From contig NZ_KQ950184.1 in NCBI RefSeq assembly GCF_001517975.1, positions 187,934-251,933 on the forward strand: a DNA stretch of 64,000 bases, read 5' to 3'. Both the position numbers and the translations under genes were made by a program. Below are positions 28,149-39,928 of this stretch, one piece after another. The stretch's first letter is position 1, and each line of letters begins with the position of its first letter. The notes under the pieces were generated by a model that did not search any database, was not told where the DNA came from, and saw only the letters and a program-made list of their open reading frames with translations. The DNA comes from Thermobifida cellulosilytica TB100. Lineage in GTDB: Bacteria > Actinomycetota > Actinomycetes > Streptosporangiales > Streptosporangiaceae.

Positions 28149-29375
28149 TCAGCGGATCAGCAGGCATGCGTCCCAGTCGGACGCGGGAGGCTCGGGACGT
28201 GCGGCGGTGCGGAGCGCGAGAGCGAGCCCCGCGTCCCCGTCCAGGAACCCGGCCTCCTCGCCTCGCCGGGAAGCGCCGCACGTGATGAGGTGTTCGGCGA
28301 GGCGCGGCAGGCAGTCCGCGAGCACCGGGGTGTGCGAGTCGCGGGCGGTGCGCCAGACGGTCTGGAACACCCCGGCCCAACCGTGGCACAGGCCGGGGTC
28401 GATGATCTGGCCGAGTTGGGCCGGATCGTTCAGACAATCGGCGAGAACCTGCTCGGCCCTGCGCTGCCTGACGAGGTCTCCGGTGGCGAGGGCGGCGAGC
28501 TGCTGGGCCCGCGCGATCGCCGGAGTGCCGTAGCACCAGGAGGGGCGCAGCGGCCCCGGCTGTGTGCAGCGGCGGGCGCGGTGCTCGTCCCGGGTGATCC
28601 AGCGGGGCCACCAAGCCCCAGCGGGAGCGTCCTGCTGCCAGGAGTCCAGCCAGGCGCAGATGCGGACGATCGCCCCGACCTGCCCCGTGACGATGGCTCC
28701 TTGCTGGAGTGCCAGGGAGAGCAGAGCCAGGGGGCCGGTGATGCCGTGTGCCATGCCGAGGTTGGCGTGCCCACCGGCGAAGCCGGTCCGGTCGCCCTGA
28801 TGAGGAGCGTGGCCCACCCACCACCCCGGCAGCGGGCAGCCGTCGACACGGACCGGTTCGGTCAGTCGGACCAGGTAGGACAGCACCCGTTCCAGAGCAG
28901 AGGAAGCCGGGTCCGTGCGCAGCAGTACGGCGCCGATGCCGGTCAGGCCGCTGAGGAGGTCGTACTCGCCGAAGACGGGGAGAGCGCCCCGGTCCATGCG
29001 GGCAAACGCCGCATCGAGGCGACGGTGGGCCACGGCACGGACATGGTGCGTCATCGTGCTGCGGGCCGTGGCGTAGCGTCCGCTTTCGTCGTCGGCGCAG
29101 ACCAGGACAGCCGCCAGCGCGGGAGCACCGTGGAAGAGGCGGGCCCGGTCGGTGGCGTCCACGCCGTCGCGGGCCGCAGCCTGCAACCAGGCATGGGCAC
29201 TGCGCCATGCTGCCTCGTCGCCGCCGCGGGCGCGTTCGATGTGCACGAGCGCGATTCCGAGCGCTCCCGCCGCCAGGGACTGGGGAGGAGCACCTAGGGG
29301 CACGGCGGCGGGCTCGGTCAGGCGCGCGGCCGCGGCGGCCGCGGCGGCCGCGGCGCGTCCGGCACGGATCGGCAT
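28149..29375 (-). CDS. lanC: lanthionine cyclase LanC
   Basis: 408 aa. Forms (methyl)lanthionine rings by adding Cys thiols to dehydrated Ser/Thr. The zinc ligands C281 (WCYGTPA), C330 and H331 (LCHGWAG) and the acid/base region D139 and H210 (GMAHGITG) lie almost exactly where they do in NisC. ATG 29375 overlaps the lanB stop, so it is translated with lanB. The Ala-rich start (AAAAAAAAA) is low complexity. It is the last gene of the minus-strand lanthipeptide transcript. Confidence 0.92.
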   Translation of the reverse strand: MPIRAGRAAAAAAAAAARLTEPAAVPLGAPPQSLAAGALGIALVHIERARGGDEAAWRSAHAWLQAAARDGVDATDRARLFHGAPALAAVLVCADDESGRYATARSTMTHHVRAVAHRRLDAAFARMDRGALPVFGEYDLLSGLTGIGAVLLRTDPASSALERVLSYLVRLTEPVRVDGCPLPGWWVGHAPHQGDRTGFAGGHANLGMAHGITGPLALLSLALQQGAIVTGQVGAIVRICAWLDSWQQDAPAGAWWPRWITRDEHRARRCTQPGPLRPSWCYGTPAIARAQQLAALATGDLVRQRRAEQVLADCLNDPAQLGQIIDPGLCHGWAGVFQTVWRTARDSHTPVLADCLPRLAEHLITCGASRRGEEAGFLDGDAGLALALRTAARPEPPASDWDACLLIR

Positions 29376-32314
29376 CAGGGTTTCCCGGCTGTTCGGGTGT
29401 GTCTGCGGGTGAGGGCGACCGCGCGGGCCAAAGCCTGCACTCGCTGTTCGTCATCGCGGTCGGGTCCGCGGACACGGTTGTGGTGCATGTGGAACAGGGA
29501 GGGCAGCACTTGGCGCGGACGGGGGAGGCAGGCCAGGTAGGCGGTGAGGGCCTGGTCGCGGTCCGCCCAGGCGGCTGCCAACGGTGGGGAGAAGCTGCCG
29601 GGCCGGGTGAGGATGCGCGAGGCCAGGGCACGGGCCGCACGGTCCACAGGATCGGCTGGGCGGGGCAGATGGTCGAGCAGCCAGGTAGTGCCGGTATCAG
29701 CAGCGGCGGCCAGGCGTAAAAGGGAGGCCGCGGCCAGGGCACGGGTGCGAGTGGGGTCATGGTCGGCCGAGGCCAGTTGGGTCTGGGCGGCGCGGCTGTC
29801 GGCGACGAAGAAAGCCTCGGCGGCGGCCAGCGCGGGACCGTGGCCGTAACGGGCGGTCTCGGGCCGATAGGTGTGCAGGCTCAGAGAATGCAGCAGGCCG
29901 CAGGCGTGTAGAGACCGTGCCCAGGTGCCCACGGCAGCGGTCGGTTCCGCGGGGCTGGTTTCGGTGCGCAGCCGCAGCCGCAGATGCGGGCCGTCATGGT
30001 CGCGGTAGCGCACAAACCAGAAATCGCCAGGCCCTCCCAGAAGATCCCACAGTTCGGGAAGGCGGTCCAGGATCAGCAAGCACAGGTCAGGGCCGGTATA
30101 CAGGTGGACGGACAGCCAGGGGCCGGTGCCGGGCGGGTCCGCCACCGGCGGCGACTGCGGACGGGCGGATACGGCGGTAACGGCCGAGAGCTGAGGAGCC
30201 GGGACAGGGGCTGCGGTGCGGCGCAGCGGAACCACGAGTTCGTGAGGGCGGCCGCCGCACCAGCCGAACGCCTCCTCATCCGGAGCTTCGGTGAGGACCG
30301 CGGTGCCGTACCGTGCCAGGTGGGTCTCCAGCAGGTGACGGTGGGCGGACCGGGACAGGTCAAGGGGCAGACAGCGTTCGCCCTCAACGAGCTGGACCCG
30401 CTGCGGCAGCGGCGGGTGGGAGCGGACGGTGGACAGGTCCTCGGCGGTGACGCGCCACTGGGCCGGGGCCGCGACGGTGCGGCCGCTGCGCAGCCGCGGC
30501 AGGAAAACGCAGTCACTGGCGGCGGACGGCCAGGTGAACCCCAGAGAGGGCAGGGTACGGGCGCGGGGGAGTTCGGTGACGAACCGGGCCAGGGGGTGGG
30601 TGTAGTGGTGCGGTTCCAGCGCCGAGGCCAGGAACGGTTCGATCACGCGTCCGGTGGGCAGGTGCAGCAGCCGCAGGTGGTCGGCGTCGACGCGCACGCC
30701 CACCTCCCGCGGGTTGATGACTTCGATTCCGGGAGCCGGCGGCGGGTGTTCGTCGATGACCAGTACGTGAGCAGCCACCACGGGGGAACGGGCCACATGG
30801 GCCGCGGTGTCGGCCATCGGCGGAGCCAGGACCTGAACGGTTACAGCCCTCTCGGTGAGTGTGGGCAGAGCCCGGTCCAGATCAGCGGGAACCATGCCGT
30901 CCAGGTGGGCGAACCGGCCGGTGAGCGTGCCCACCCCTCGGGAAACTGCGGTGATCCACAGACGGAAATCGCCCGCGTCCACCACTTCGGGGGTGGCAGC
31001 GTGCAGTTGGGCGCGGAGTTCCACGTGTACCGGCGGGTGAACCGTCTGCTCACCGCTCAGGTGCTGCCAGGCCGGGTCTTGCAGGTCGATCTCGAACAGG
31101 CCCTGGAGGGCGGCGGTGTGCAGGGCGGCGACCAGAATCCGGGAGCGTTCGAGGTTTCCCCGGTCCGGGGCGGGGGCGGACAGACGTGAGCCCCGGTAGC
31201 CGTGTGGGAATCCCAGCCCGGCAGGGCCGGTGAGGTCGAGCAGTCCCACAACCGTCCCCTGGCCGTAGGTCTCCAGGCAACGGGTGTGGTAGTCGATCCA
31301 GGCGGGGTGGCCGGTGGGGTGTGGGGCCAGCGTAGCCAGAACCCCGGCTGCGCGGGCTGCCTCATGGGCGACCTGGTGGGGCAGGACGAGGTCCACGTCC
31401 AGGCGGGTGTCCACCGCCAGCCGCGGCAGCGTCTCGGTGTCGGTGTCCGGTAGCCGCCGCAGGATCTGGCCGCGCAGGCCGGGGCGTTCCCCGGCGGGAG
31501 TACCGGGATCGTTGTGGCACTCCAGGAGTTCACTGGCCGCTTTCAGTCCGGGGTCGTGGTCGGCCAGGTGGGCCAGTGGCCGTGGATGCCAGACGGGAGG
31601 CCGCTGGGAGCCGATGAGGATGCGGTGCTCCAGGAGGGAGTCCACCAGCGCGGCGGCCTCTCGCGGATCGGCGTCGGGATAGGAGTCGCCGAGCATGCGG
31701 AGAAGCTCCGCGAGCGGCACAGGGGTTCGGGCGTTCTCCACCACCAGGGCGACGGCAGGAGTGAGACGTACCGACACCTCGGCCGCCTGGCGCGGATCGT
31801 CTGCCCCGGGCTTGTGGGACAGGACCAGCCGATCGCCCCGGACACGAGCGGTGGAGGCCGCCACCACAGTGGTGAAGGAGCCCGGGACTGGGTGGTGACG
31901 GGCGCGGACGGCCAGCCAGGCCGAAGCCGGCTGGGCTGTCTCCCGGTGATGCTCGCCCCACCGGACGCGGGTTCGACCACCCGAAGTCAGCGGAGCAACC
32001 CCCGTGAACAGCCCGTAAGGAGTTGGGCGGCCACCGTAGCGGAGCAGATAGCGCATGAGGGAGACAGCAGCCCGGCGGACCTTCTTCGCCGCGACGGCAT
32101 CGGCGCCGACGATGGCGTCCAACTGCCGGACTAGGGAAGGGCTGGCCACGGCCAGGGCCTCGATCAGGGCGTGGTCACGGGTGTGGAGGTCGTGAATCCA
32201 ACCGCGCAGCTCCTCGATGGGGGCGGTGCCCGGATCAGGCCAGGGGGTTTCCGTGTCGGGGGTGCGGGTGGTGGCGCGCAGGGTCAGGCCCACCGATTCC
32301 AGGGGGGCGTACAC
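29375..32314 (-). CDS. lanB: lantibiotic dehydratase LanB (full length)
   Basis: 979 aa from GTG 32314 (GGAGAAAGGA six bases upstream; the first residues YAPLESVGLTLRATTR are LanB-like). Glutamylates Ser/Thr of the precursor using glutamyl-tRNA and eliminates glutamate to give dehydro residues. The N-terminal glutamylation domain includes RYLLRYGGRPTPYGLFTGVA; the C-terminal elimination domain (SpaB_C type) begins GPWLSVHLYTGPDLCLLILDRL and includes FWFVRYRDHDGPHLRLRLR. Both are fused in one chain as in class I lanthipeptide systems. It follows the precursor gene after a hairpin, and overlaps lanC. Confidence 0.92.
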   Translation of the reverse strand: MYAPLESVGLTLRATTRTPDTETPWPDPGTAPIEELRGWIHDLHTRDHALIEALAVASPSLVRQLDAIVGADAVAAKKVRRAAVSLMRYLLRYGGRPTPYGLFTGVAPLTSGGRTRVRWGEHHRETAQPASAWLAVRARHHPVPGSFTTVVAASTARVRGDRLVLSHKPGADDPRQAAEVSVRLTPAVALVVENARTPVPLAELLRMLGDSYPDADPREAAALVDSLLEHRILIGSQRPPVWHPRPLAHLADHDPGLKAASELLECHNDPGTPAGERPGLRGQILRRLPDTDTETLPRLAVDTRLDVDLVLPHQVAHEAARAAGVLATLAPHPTGHPAWIDYHTRCLETYGQGTVVGLLDLTGPAGLGFPHGYRGSRLSAPAPDRGNLERSRILVAALHTAALQGLFEIDLQDPAWQHLSGEQTVHPPVHVELRAQLHAATPEVVDAGDFRLWITAVSRGVGTLTGRFAHLDGMVPADLDRALPTLTERAVTVQVLAPPMADTAAHVARSPVVAAHVLVIDEHPPPAPGIEVINPREVGVRVDADHLRLLHLPTGRVIEPFLASALEPHHYTHPLARFVTELPRARTLPSLGFTWPSAASDCVFLPRLRSGRTVAAPAQWRVTAEDLSTVRSHPPLPQRVQLVEGERCLPLDLSRSAHRHLLETHLARYGTAVLTEAPDEEAFGWCGGRPHELVVPLRRTAAPVPAPQLSAVTAVSARPQSPPVADPPGTGPWLSVHLYTGPDLCLLILDRLPELWDLLGGPGDFWFVRYRDHDGPHLRLRLRTETSPAEPTAAVGTWARSLHACGLLHSLSLHTYRPETARYGHGPALAAAEAFFVADSRAAQTQLASADHDPTRTRALAAASLLRLAAAADTGTTWLLDHLPRPADPVDRAARALASRILTRPGSFSPPLAAAWADRDQALTAYLACLPRPRQVLPSLFHMHHNRVRGPDRDDEQRVQALARAVALTRRHTRTAGKP

Positions 32315-32342
32315 CGGGAATCCTTTCTCCGGACAGGAACTT

Positions 32343-32370
32343 CCTGGGCGCCCCGAGGAAGGCGCCCAGG
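32343..32370 (-). terminator. hairpin between precursor and lanB
   Basis: CCTGGGCGCC (32343-32352) pairs perfectly with GGCGCCCAGG (32361-32370), loop of 8. It lies 16 bp after the precursor stop and before lanB, and probably gives partial termination or mRNA stability so that precursor exceeds enzyme. Confidence 0.5.
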
Positions 32371-32385
32371 AGTCGGTGGAGGAAC

Positions 32386-32586
32386 TCAGCCGTTGTCGGT
32401 GCAGCTGGGGGTGCAGGCCGTCTCGCAGGTCTTGCCGCATCCGTCGTTGGTCATCGACCACAGCGGCTCGCCCTGCTGCGGCACGTGGACACGCAGGTCC
32501 AGGTCGAACAGGTCGCCGGCGGGGTGGCGGTCCCGGCTCACCGGGACCATGCCGTCGGGGGTGTCGGAGACCGTGAGTGTGCTCAC
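32386..32586 (-). CDS. lanA: FxLD-family lanthipeptide precursor
   Basis: 66 aa from GTG 32586 with AAGGAAGGA upstream. The leader carries FDLD (residues 27-30, followed by LRVHVP), the mark of class I leaders bound by LanB and of the FxLD family. The C-terminal core (about 45-66, MTNDGCGKTCETACTPSC...) has four Cys (50, 54, 58, 62) and six Ser/Thr (seven if Ser44 is included), so up to four (methyl)lanthionine rings are possible. Asp48-Gly49 is a good site for isoaspartate formation by the adjacent methyltransferase (inference). The cleavage site and the protease are not visible; no protease or transporter gene lies nearby. Confidence 0.9.
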   Translation of the reverse strand: MSTLTVSDTPDGMVPVSRDRHPAGDLFDLDLRVHVPQQGEPLWSMTNDGCGKTCETACTPSCTDNG

Positions 32587-32609
32587 TGGTTGTTCCTTCC
32601 TTTCTCTCT

Positions 32610-33872
32610 CTAAGGGGTGATGGTCCAGGTCAGGACCGTGCGGGTGTGGCGTTTGTCCACCACGCGCCCCCCGGGCAGGCGGTCGTCGGGGGTGGTGGCG
32701 GGAAACAGGGTGATGCGGGGGCCGGGGCCGCGGCGGTGGTCGCGGTCCCACTCACCGATCAGATGGGCCAGGTGTTCGGCGGTTGCGCGGGCATGCGGGC
32801 CGTGGCCGACCGCGCCGAACTCCCACCGGTCCGCGCGCCCGGGGCAGCGGCGCAGGGTCCGGTAGGCGAAGCCGGTGCCCTCGGCACTGATCAGGGCCGG
32901 GGTGCCCAGGCGGGAGATCGGGCTGACGAGTCCGGCTTTGATCGCACCGCGCTCGGCGGTCAACTGCGCCCACCGGTCGGCGACCGAGGCCAGGTACAGG
33001 TCCTGGGAGTCGGTGGGCTCTTCCGCGCCCACCTCGACGTTCGACCAGACAGTGACCGGCTCGCAGGCCAGGGCCTCACGCAGGGCCTTCTCCTCCACTT
33101 CGGGGCCGTCCTCCAGACGCAGCGCGACCTGGCAGCCGTCCTCGTCGTGGAGGCAGGGCATGGCCTCCCAGTGCTCGTCCCGGCCCCGCATCCGCACGAA
33201 CCCGCACATGTCCACCGCCACCGCCTCCCAGCACCCCTCTTCGGGAGCGCGGCGCAGGGTCAGGCAGCGGGTCAGGCCCCGAATCCGCATGGGCACCACC
33301 AGAACCCCGTCCTCGGTGAGTTGCTGCTCCCAGGCGGGCGGCAGGTCCCAGGCTCCTGCGGTCACAATGATCCGGTCAAAGGGCGCCCGGGCGGCGAACC
33401 CGTGGGCGCCGTCGCCGACCGCCAGGTGCACGTCGTCGACGCCGATGCTCTTCAGGCACCGCTCGGCGCGGGCGACGACTTCGGGGTCGATGTCGATGGA
33501 GACCACCTGGCCGTCCACGCCAACCAGACGGCGAATCAGAGCGGCGTTGTAGCCACCGGAACCGACCTCCAGCACCCGATGCCCGGGACGCAGGTCGGCA
33601 CGTTCCAACATGGTGGCGACGATGGTGGGCGCCGACACCGAACTGAGCGCCACTCCCCGCTCGTCGTCGCGCTTGGTCACCACCGCCTGGTGCGGGTCGT
33701 AGGCCTCGGTCAGCGGCAGTCCGGGCAGGAACGCCTCGCGGGGAACGGCACGCAGGGCTTCCTCCACGGCTCGTGGCAGCGGCTGTGCGCCGAGTCGTGC
33801 GCGCTCGGCCGCCATGGCGTCAACCATGGCCATGCGCGCCTGTTCAGGAGTGGGCGGGAGTGGTGAGGACAC
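32610..33872 (-). CDS. FxLD-system PCMT-like O-methyltransferase
   Basis: 420 aa, GTG 33872 with GGGAAGAG upstream. N-terminal two thirds is a protein-L-isoaspartate O-methyltransferase-type domain with the SAM motif VLEVGSGGYNAAL (about 100-112), IDIDPEVV and VGDGAHG. The C-terminal about 170 residues are an extension found in the methyltransferases of FxLD lanthipeptide clusters. Related lanthipeptide enzymes (OlvSA type) methylate a core Asp to give isoaspartate through a succinimide. The precursor has Asp48-Gly49. First gene of the minus-strand cluster, 23 bp before the precursor. Confidence 0.88.
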   Translation of the reverse strand: MSSPLPPTPEQARMAMVDAMAAERARLGAQPLPRAVEEALRAVPREAFLPGLPLTEAYDPHQAVVTKRDDERGVALSSVSAPTIVATMLERADLRPGHRVLEVGSGGYNAALIRRLVGVDGQVVSIDIDPEVVARAERCLKSIGVDDVHLAVGDGAHGFAARAPFDRIIVTAGAWDLPPAWEQQLTEDGVLVVPMRIRGLTRCLTLRRAPEEGCWEAVAVDMCGFVRMRGRDEHWEAMPCLHDEDGCQVALRLEDGPEVEEKALREALACEPVTVWSNVEVGAEEPTDSQDLYLASVADRWAQLTAERGAIKAGLVSPISRLGTPALISAEGTGFAYRTLRRCPGRADRWEFGAVGHGPHARATAEHLAHLIGEWDRDHRRGPGPRITLFPATTPDDRLPGGRVVDKRHTRTVLTWTITP

Positions 33873-34120
33873 GGACTCTTCCCAACGTCGGTTGTCGTGG
33901 CTGAGTAGGAGTGCGGCGTGTTCGTCCGATCGCGATAGGGGATACGAGCGAGCACGGATTGGCGGAGTGACCGGATACTCCGGTCAGCCACAGAAAGAAT
34001 GGCTTCGGGTGCCGAGAGTAGTGGCGCGGTGTCTTCCGGAGTACCAGGAAAGTGACAGCCCCTCGCGTCGGAGAGGTGCGTAGGCTGTCCTCGCCATGGC
34101 CAGTACGCGAAGGAGAGCTC
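33873..34120. promoter_or_regulatory. divergent control region of the lanthipeptide cluster
   Basis: 248 bp between the methyltransferase gene and the regulator gene. It contains the palindrome CCGGATACTCCGG (33971-33983) and, 52 bp away, CCGGAGTA (34036-34043), the inverse of its TACTCCGG. These are candidate operator half-sites. No -10/-35 pair is convincing. Confidence 0.4.
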
Positions 34121-35322
34121 ATGGACGCATCCGCCCCTCGGCCGGAGACGCTGGGGCAGCGTATCGCCGCTGCACGTAAACTCGCGGGCCTGAGCCAGCA
34201 GGAGCTGGCCCGGCGCACCAACTACAGCGTGAGCCTGGTCCGGGCTGTGGAACAGGCCGCGAACCGGCTTCAGCGTCGTTCACCGCCGAGGTCAGCACAG
34301 TGCTCGGAGTGCTGCCTCAGGAACTCACCGGGCAGCCCTTCCAAACCCTGCTCGCCCAGGAGGGCGCTGCCCTCGGCGGGGCACAGGAGTTGCAAGCGCT
34401 GCTGACCGAAGGGCCTTTCCTCCATGCGGTCGAACCGGCTTCCCCGGCCGGCCTGGAAAGTGATTTGGCGGCACTTCGCGCAGACCGCCATCAGGACCGG
34501 TCCCTCGCGGCGCTGAAGCGGGCTCCGTCCCTGCTGCGCCAGTTGCACGGTCTCGTCCGCTCCGCGTCCGGGGAGGAAGACCGTGAGCATGCCTGGGAGC
34601 TGCTTGCCGACGCCTATGCCAACGTTTCCCAGATCACCTACCGGTTCGGCCTGCTGACCATGGCCGCCACGCTGCTGGAACGGATGGAGCATGCCGCAGA
34701 GCAGGCGGGGCAGCAGTTGCGAGTAGCACATGCCGCCCAGCAGCGTGCTCTGCTGCTCCTCTCCCATGCTGCCTACGACATTGGGCAGCGGTGCGTGGAA
34801 CGGTCCCTCGACCTGGTCGGTCCGCCGCAGAACGAGACAGCTCTGGCTTTGGCCGGGTCGGCGCACCTGCGTGGTGCGGTCCTGGCAGCGCGTGCCCTGG
34901 ATCTGGACCGGGCGTCGGCTCATCTGGATGAAGCTGAGGACCTGGCCCGCAGGATCGGACACGAGTCCGGGGTTTTCGACACCAACTTCGGCCCCGGTAA
35001 CGTCGCAATCCACCGCGTGGCCGTTGAACTGGAGGCAGGAGACCCCGGACGAGCCGCACACACCGGTGAACACCTGCGTCTGCCCGCGGACGTCAAGCCC
35101 ACCCGGGTGGGACGTCACTGGCAGGACATGGCGCGTGCCCACCTGCTGTCCGGCTCCCCAGCCAAGGCGTTCGCAGCACTGCAGAAGGCACGGGCTGTGG
35201 CTCCTCAGCAGACCCGCCACCATCCGCAGGTCCACGAGACCATGCGTGCCCTGGCGGCTGCCCGCCATCCCCCCTCGCCCGCGGTCACAGCCTTCGCCCG
35301 CTGGCTCGGGGTGCGGGCTTGA
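34121..35322 (+). pseudogene. XRE-type regulator with TPR-like domain, apparent frameshift
   Basis: ATG 34121 has AAGGAG nine bases upstream. The first 45 residues are a clear HTH (LGQRIAAARKLAGLSQQELA ... SVSLVRAVEQ). At about 34250-34256 the frame closes off into unrelated sequence. Restoring one missing G after CAG gives GREPASASFTAEVSTVLGVL and continues to the stop at 35322. The long C-terminal part is helical and TPR-like (HLRGAVLAARALDLDRASAHLDEAEDLARRI), as in actinomycete regulators of this type. Restored length is about 400 aa. A sequencing error or a genuine knock-out are both possible. It is divergent from the lanthipeptide genes and may be their regulator. Confidence 0.65.
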
Positions 35323-35595
35323 GGGGGAGCAGTACTCGGAAGGAACGGGAAGAATCAGAACGACAGCGGTTCTCAGCCGAAGAACCGGTGACGTCCCGAA
35401 AGTAAGGGGCAGCCGGGTCGAGAGCGGACGATGCATCAGCAGCCACGGCCGCCCGGCAGAGACACGGTCCGGGACCGTGCGCAGCCCGGTCCCGGACTCT
35501 CTGCAGCGGCCGTACCGCGGAGCCGTAGCGGGACACCCCGGGCGGTCCCAAGGGCAAGGGGGCAGACCTCCACAGGCACGACCAGAGAGACACCA

Positions 35596-36264
35596 ATGTC
35601 CAACACTCCACCGACGATCAGCGATGAGCACTACCGCCTGGCCGAGCGGATCTGGGACTACCACCGGATGGGCCATGACCTGCGGCCGGTGGACGTGGCG
35701 GTCGTGCTGGGCTGCCACGACCTGGGCGTGGCGGCGTGCGCGGCGAAGCTGTACCAGGCCGGATTCTTTGCCCGCATGGTGCTCACCGGCGGCAACAGCC
35801 CCTCCACCGCCGAGGTGTTTCCCCGGGGCGAGGCCGTGCACTACCGGCAGCACGTCCTGGACCTGGGGGTGCCCGACGAGGCCGTCCTGGTGGAGCCCCG
35901 GGCGGCCAACACCGGGCAGAACATCACCCTGTCCCGACAACTGCTGGCCGAGGCGGGCCTGGCCCCGGCCACGGTGATGCTGGTGACCATGCCCTACATG
36001 CAGCGACGCGCCTACGCCACCACCCGCCGGGTCTGGCCCGAGGTCACCGTGGTGTGCGCCTCCGAACCGGTGGGCTTCCGCGACTACCTCGCGGGCATCG
36101 GCGACGACCGGCTCGTCATCGACACCATGGTCGGCGACCTGCAACGGGTCATCGAGTACCCCGACCGCGGCTTCGCCGTCGAACAGCACGTGCCCGACGA
36201 CGTCCGCGCCGCCTACCGGGCACTCGTCGACGCCGGATTCACCAGCCGCCTCATCGGAGCCTGA
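35596..36264 (+). CDS. YdcF/SanA-like DUF218 protein
   Basis: 222 aa. DUF218 pattern: VDVAVVLGCHDLGVAACAAKLYQAGFFARMVLTGG, then FPRGEAVHYRQHVLDLGVPDEAVLVEPRAANTGQNI and LLVTMPYMQRRAY-like. No membrane helix, so it resembles the soluble YdcF rather than SanA. The biochemical role is not well established (nucleotide or SAM binding has been suggested for YdcF). It stands 270 bp after the regulator and is the last gene before alaS, so whether it belongs to the accessory block is unclear. ATG 35596 has only a weak AGAGAGA site. Confidence 0.8.
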   Translation: MSNTPPTISDEHYRLAERIWDYHRMGHDLRPVDVAVVLGCHDLGVAACAAKLYQAGFFARMVLTGGNSPSTAEVFPRGEAVHYRQHVLDLGVPDEAVLVEPRAANTGQNITLSRQLLAEAGLAPATVMLVTMPYMQRRAYATTRRVWPEVTVVCASEPVGFRDYLAGIGDDRLVIDTMVGDLQRVIEYPDRGFAVEQHVPDDVRAAYRALVDAGFTSRLIGA

Positions 36265-36693
36265 CCCGTACCCTCGTGCCGGGGAAGGGCCCTGGAGGCA
36301 GAAAACGGCGTCGGATCTGGCCCTGGGGCCAAGATCACGAGTGGGTTACTCCCGGAACCGGTGCCGCTAAGATCCTGAACCGCCGCAATCCCCGGGTTTC
36401 GGGCGTGTTCTATTCTGCTGTGCGTCCGCCACCCCAGCGAGTAGCCTTGGGCGTGAACGGTGCGTGACCGCATTCCCCCCGTTTCGGACGGGATGTCGCG
36501 GGGCACTGCACCGGCCGACGTCAACAGGGTGTCTCCGACCTCGGAGCTTTCCGGGACGGCGTGGAATGGGAAACGTCCGCGTCCCGTTCCCTCTACCATG
36601 GGCGCCTGATATCTGCTCACGCGCCGAGTCTCGACCGGGGCACCCAGTCCACCCGTACCGGTCGACTGGAGTCTCACACCAGGAGGGCATCAC
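36265..36693. other. intergenic region upstream of alaS
   Basis: 429 bp with no coding frame I can support. TTACTC (36346-36351) and TAAGAT (36368-36373) with 16 bp between could be a promoter (weak). The last 20 bp carry the alaS ribosome site CAGGAGGG. Confidence 0.4.
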
Positions 36694-39363
<2,670 letters not shown>

Positions 39364-39448
39364 GCAGAGAACGGCGTCCGGCGCCCCGGCACCCGGCAGG
39401 GACGGAGGAGCCGGGCGCCGGTGTCCGACCCGCCCCGGGAGCCCTCCG

Positions 39449-39928
39449 GTGAGGACCGGCGTGCGGCTCGGGGTGGACCCCGGCGCGGCCCGCATCGGCG
39501 TGGCCCGCAGCGACCCCAGCGGCATCCTCGCAACCCCGGTGGAGACGATCCGCCGGGGACCGGGAGATCTCGACAGGATCGCCGCACTTGTGCTTGAGTA
39601 CGAGGCCCGGGAGGTCATCGTCGGCTATCCGGCGTCGCTGTCCGGAGCCGAGGGGCGTGCCGCGCGCACGGCGCGCTCGTTCGCCCGGGCACTGGCACGC
39701 AAGATCGCACCGGTCCCGGTGCGGCTGGTCGACGAACGGCTCACCACGGTGACCGCGCAGCAGCAACTGCGTGCCGGCGCCGCGTACGGCAGGCGCGGGG
39801 CCAGCGGCGGCAGGGCACGCCGCTCGGTCATCGACCAGGCCGCGGCCACCGTGCTGTTGCAGAGCGCCCTCGACACCGAGCGGCGTACCCAACTGCCTCC
39901 CGGTGAACTCGTCGAGGGGACGCCATGA
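39449..39928 (+). CDS. ruvX: RuvX/YqgF Holliday-junction resolvase family
   Basis: 159 aa, GTG 39449 with GGGAG. RNase H fold: LGVDPGAARIGVARSD at the start, EVIVGYPASLSG in the middle, DERLTTVTA and IDQAAATVLLQ near the end. The four acidic positions of the family look kept. YqgF proteins process 16S rRNA or junction DNA. It lies 85 bp after alaS and overlaps mltG by 4 bp. Confidence 0.93.
   Translation: MRTGVRLGVDPGAARIGVARSDPSGILATPVETIRRGPGDLDRIAALVLEYEAREVIVGYPASLSGAEGRAARTARSFARALARKIAPVPVRLVDERLTTVTAQQQLRAGAAYGRRGASGGRARRSVIDQAAATVLLQSALDTERRTQLPPGELVEGTP

Noticed and set aside
32315..32461. LanB start upstream of 32314
   Set aside because: The extension reads through the precursor gene region antisense to no purpose; GTG 32314 has a good ribosome site and the family-like start.
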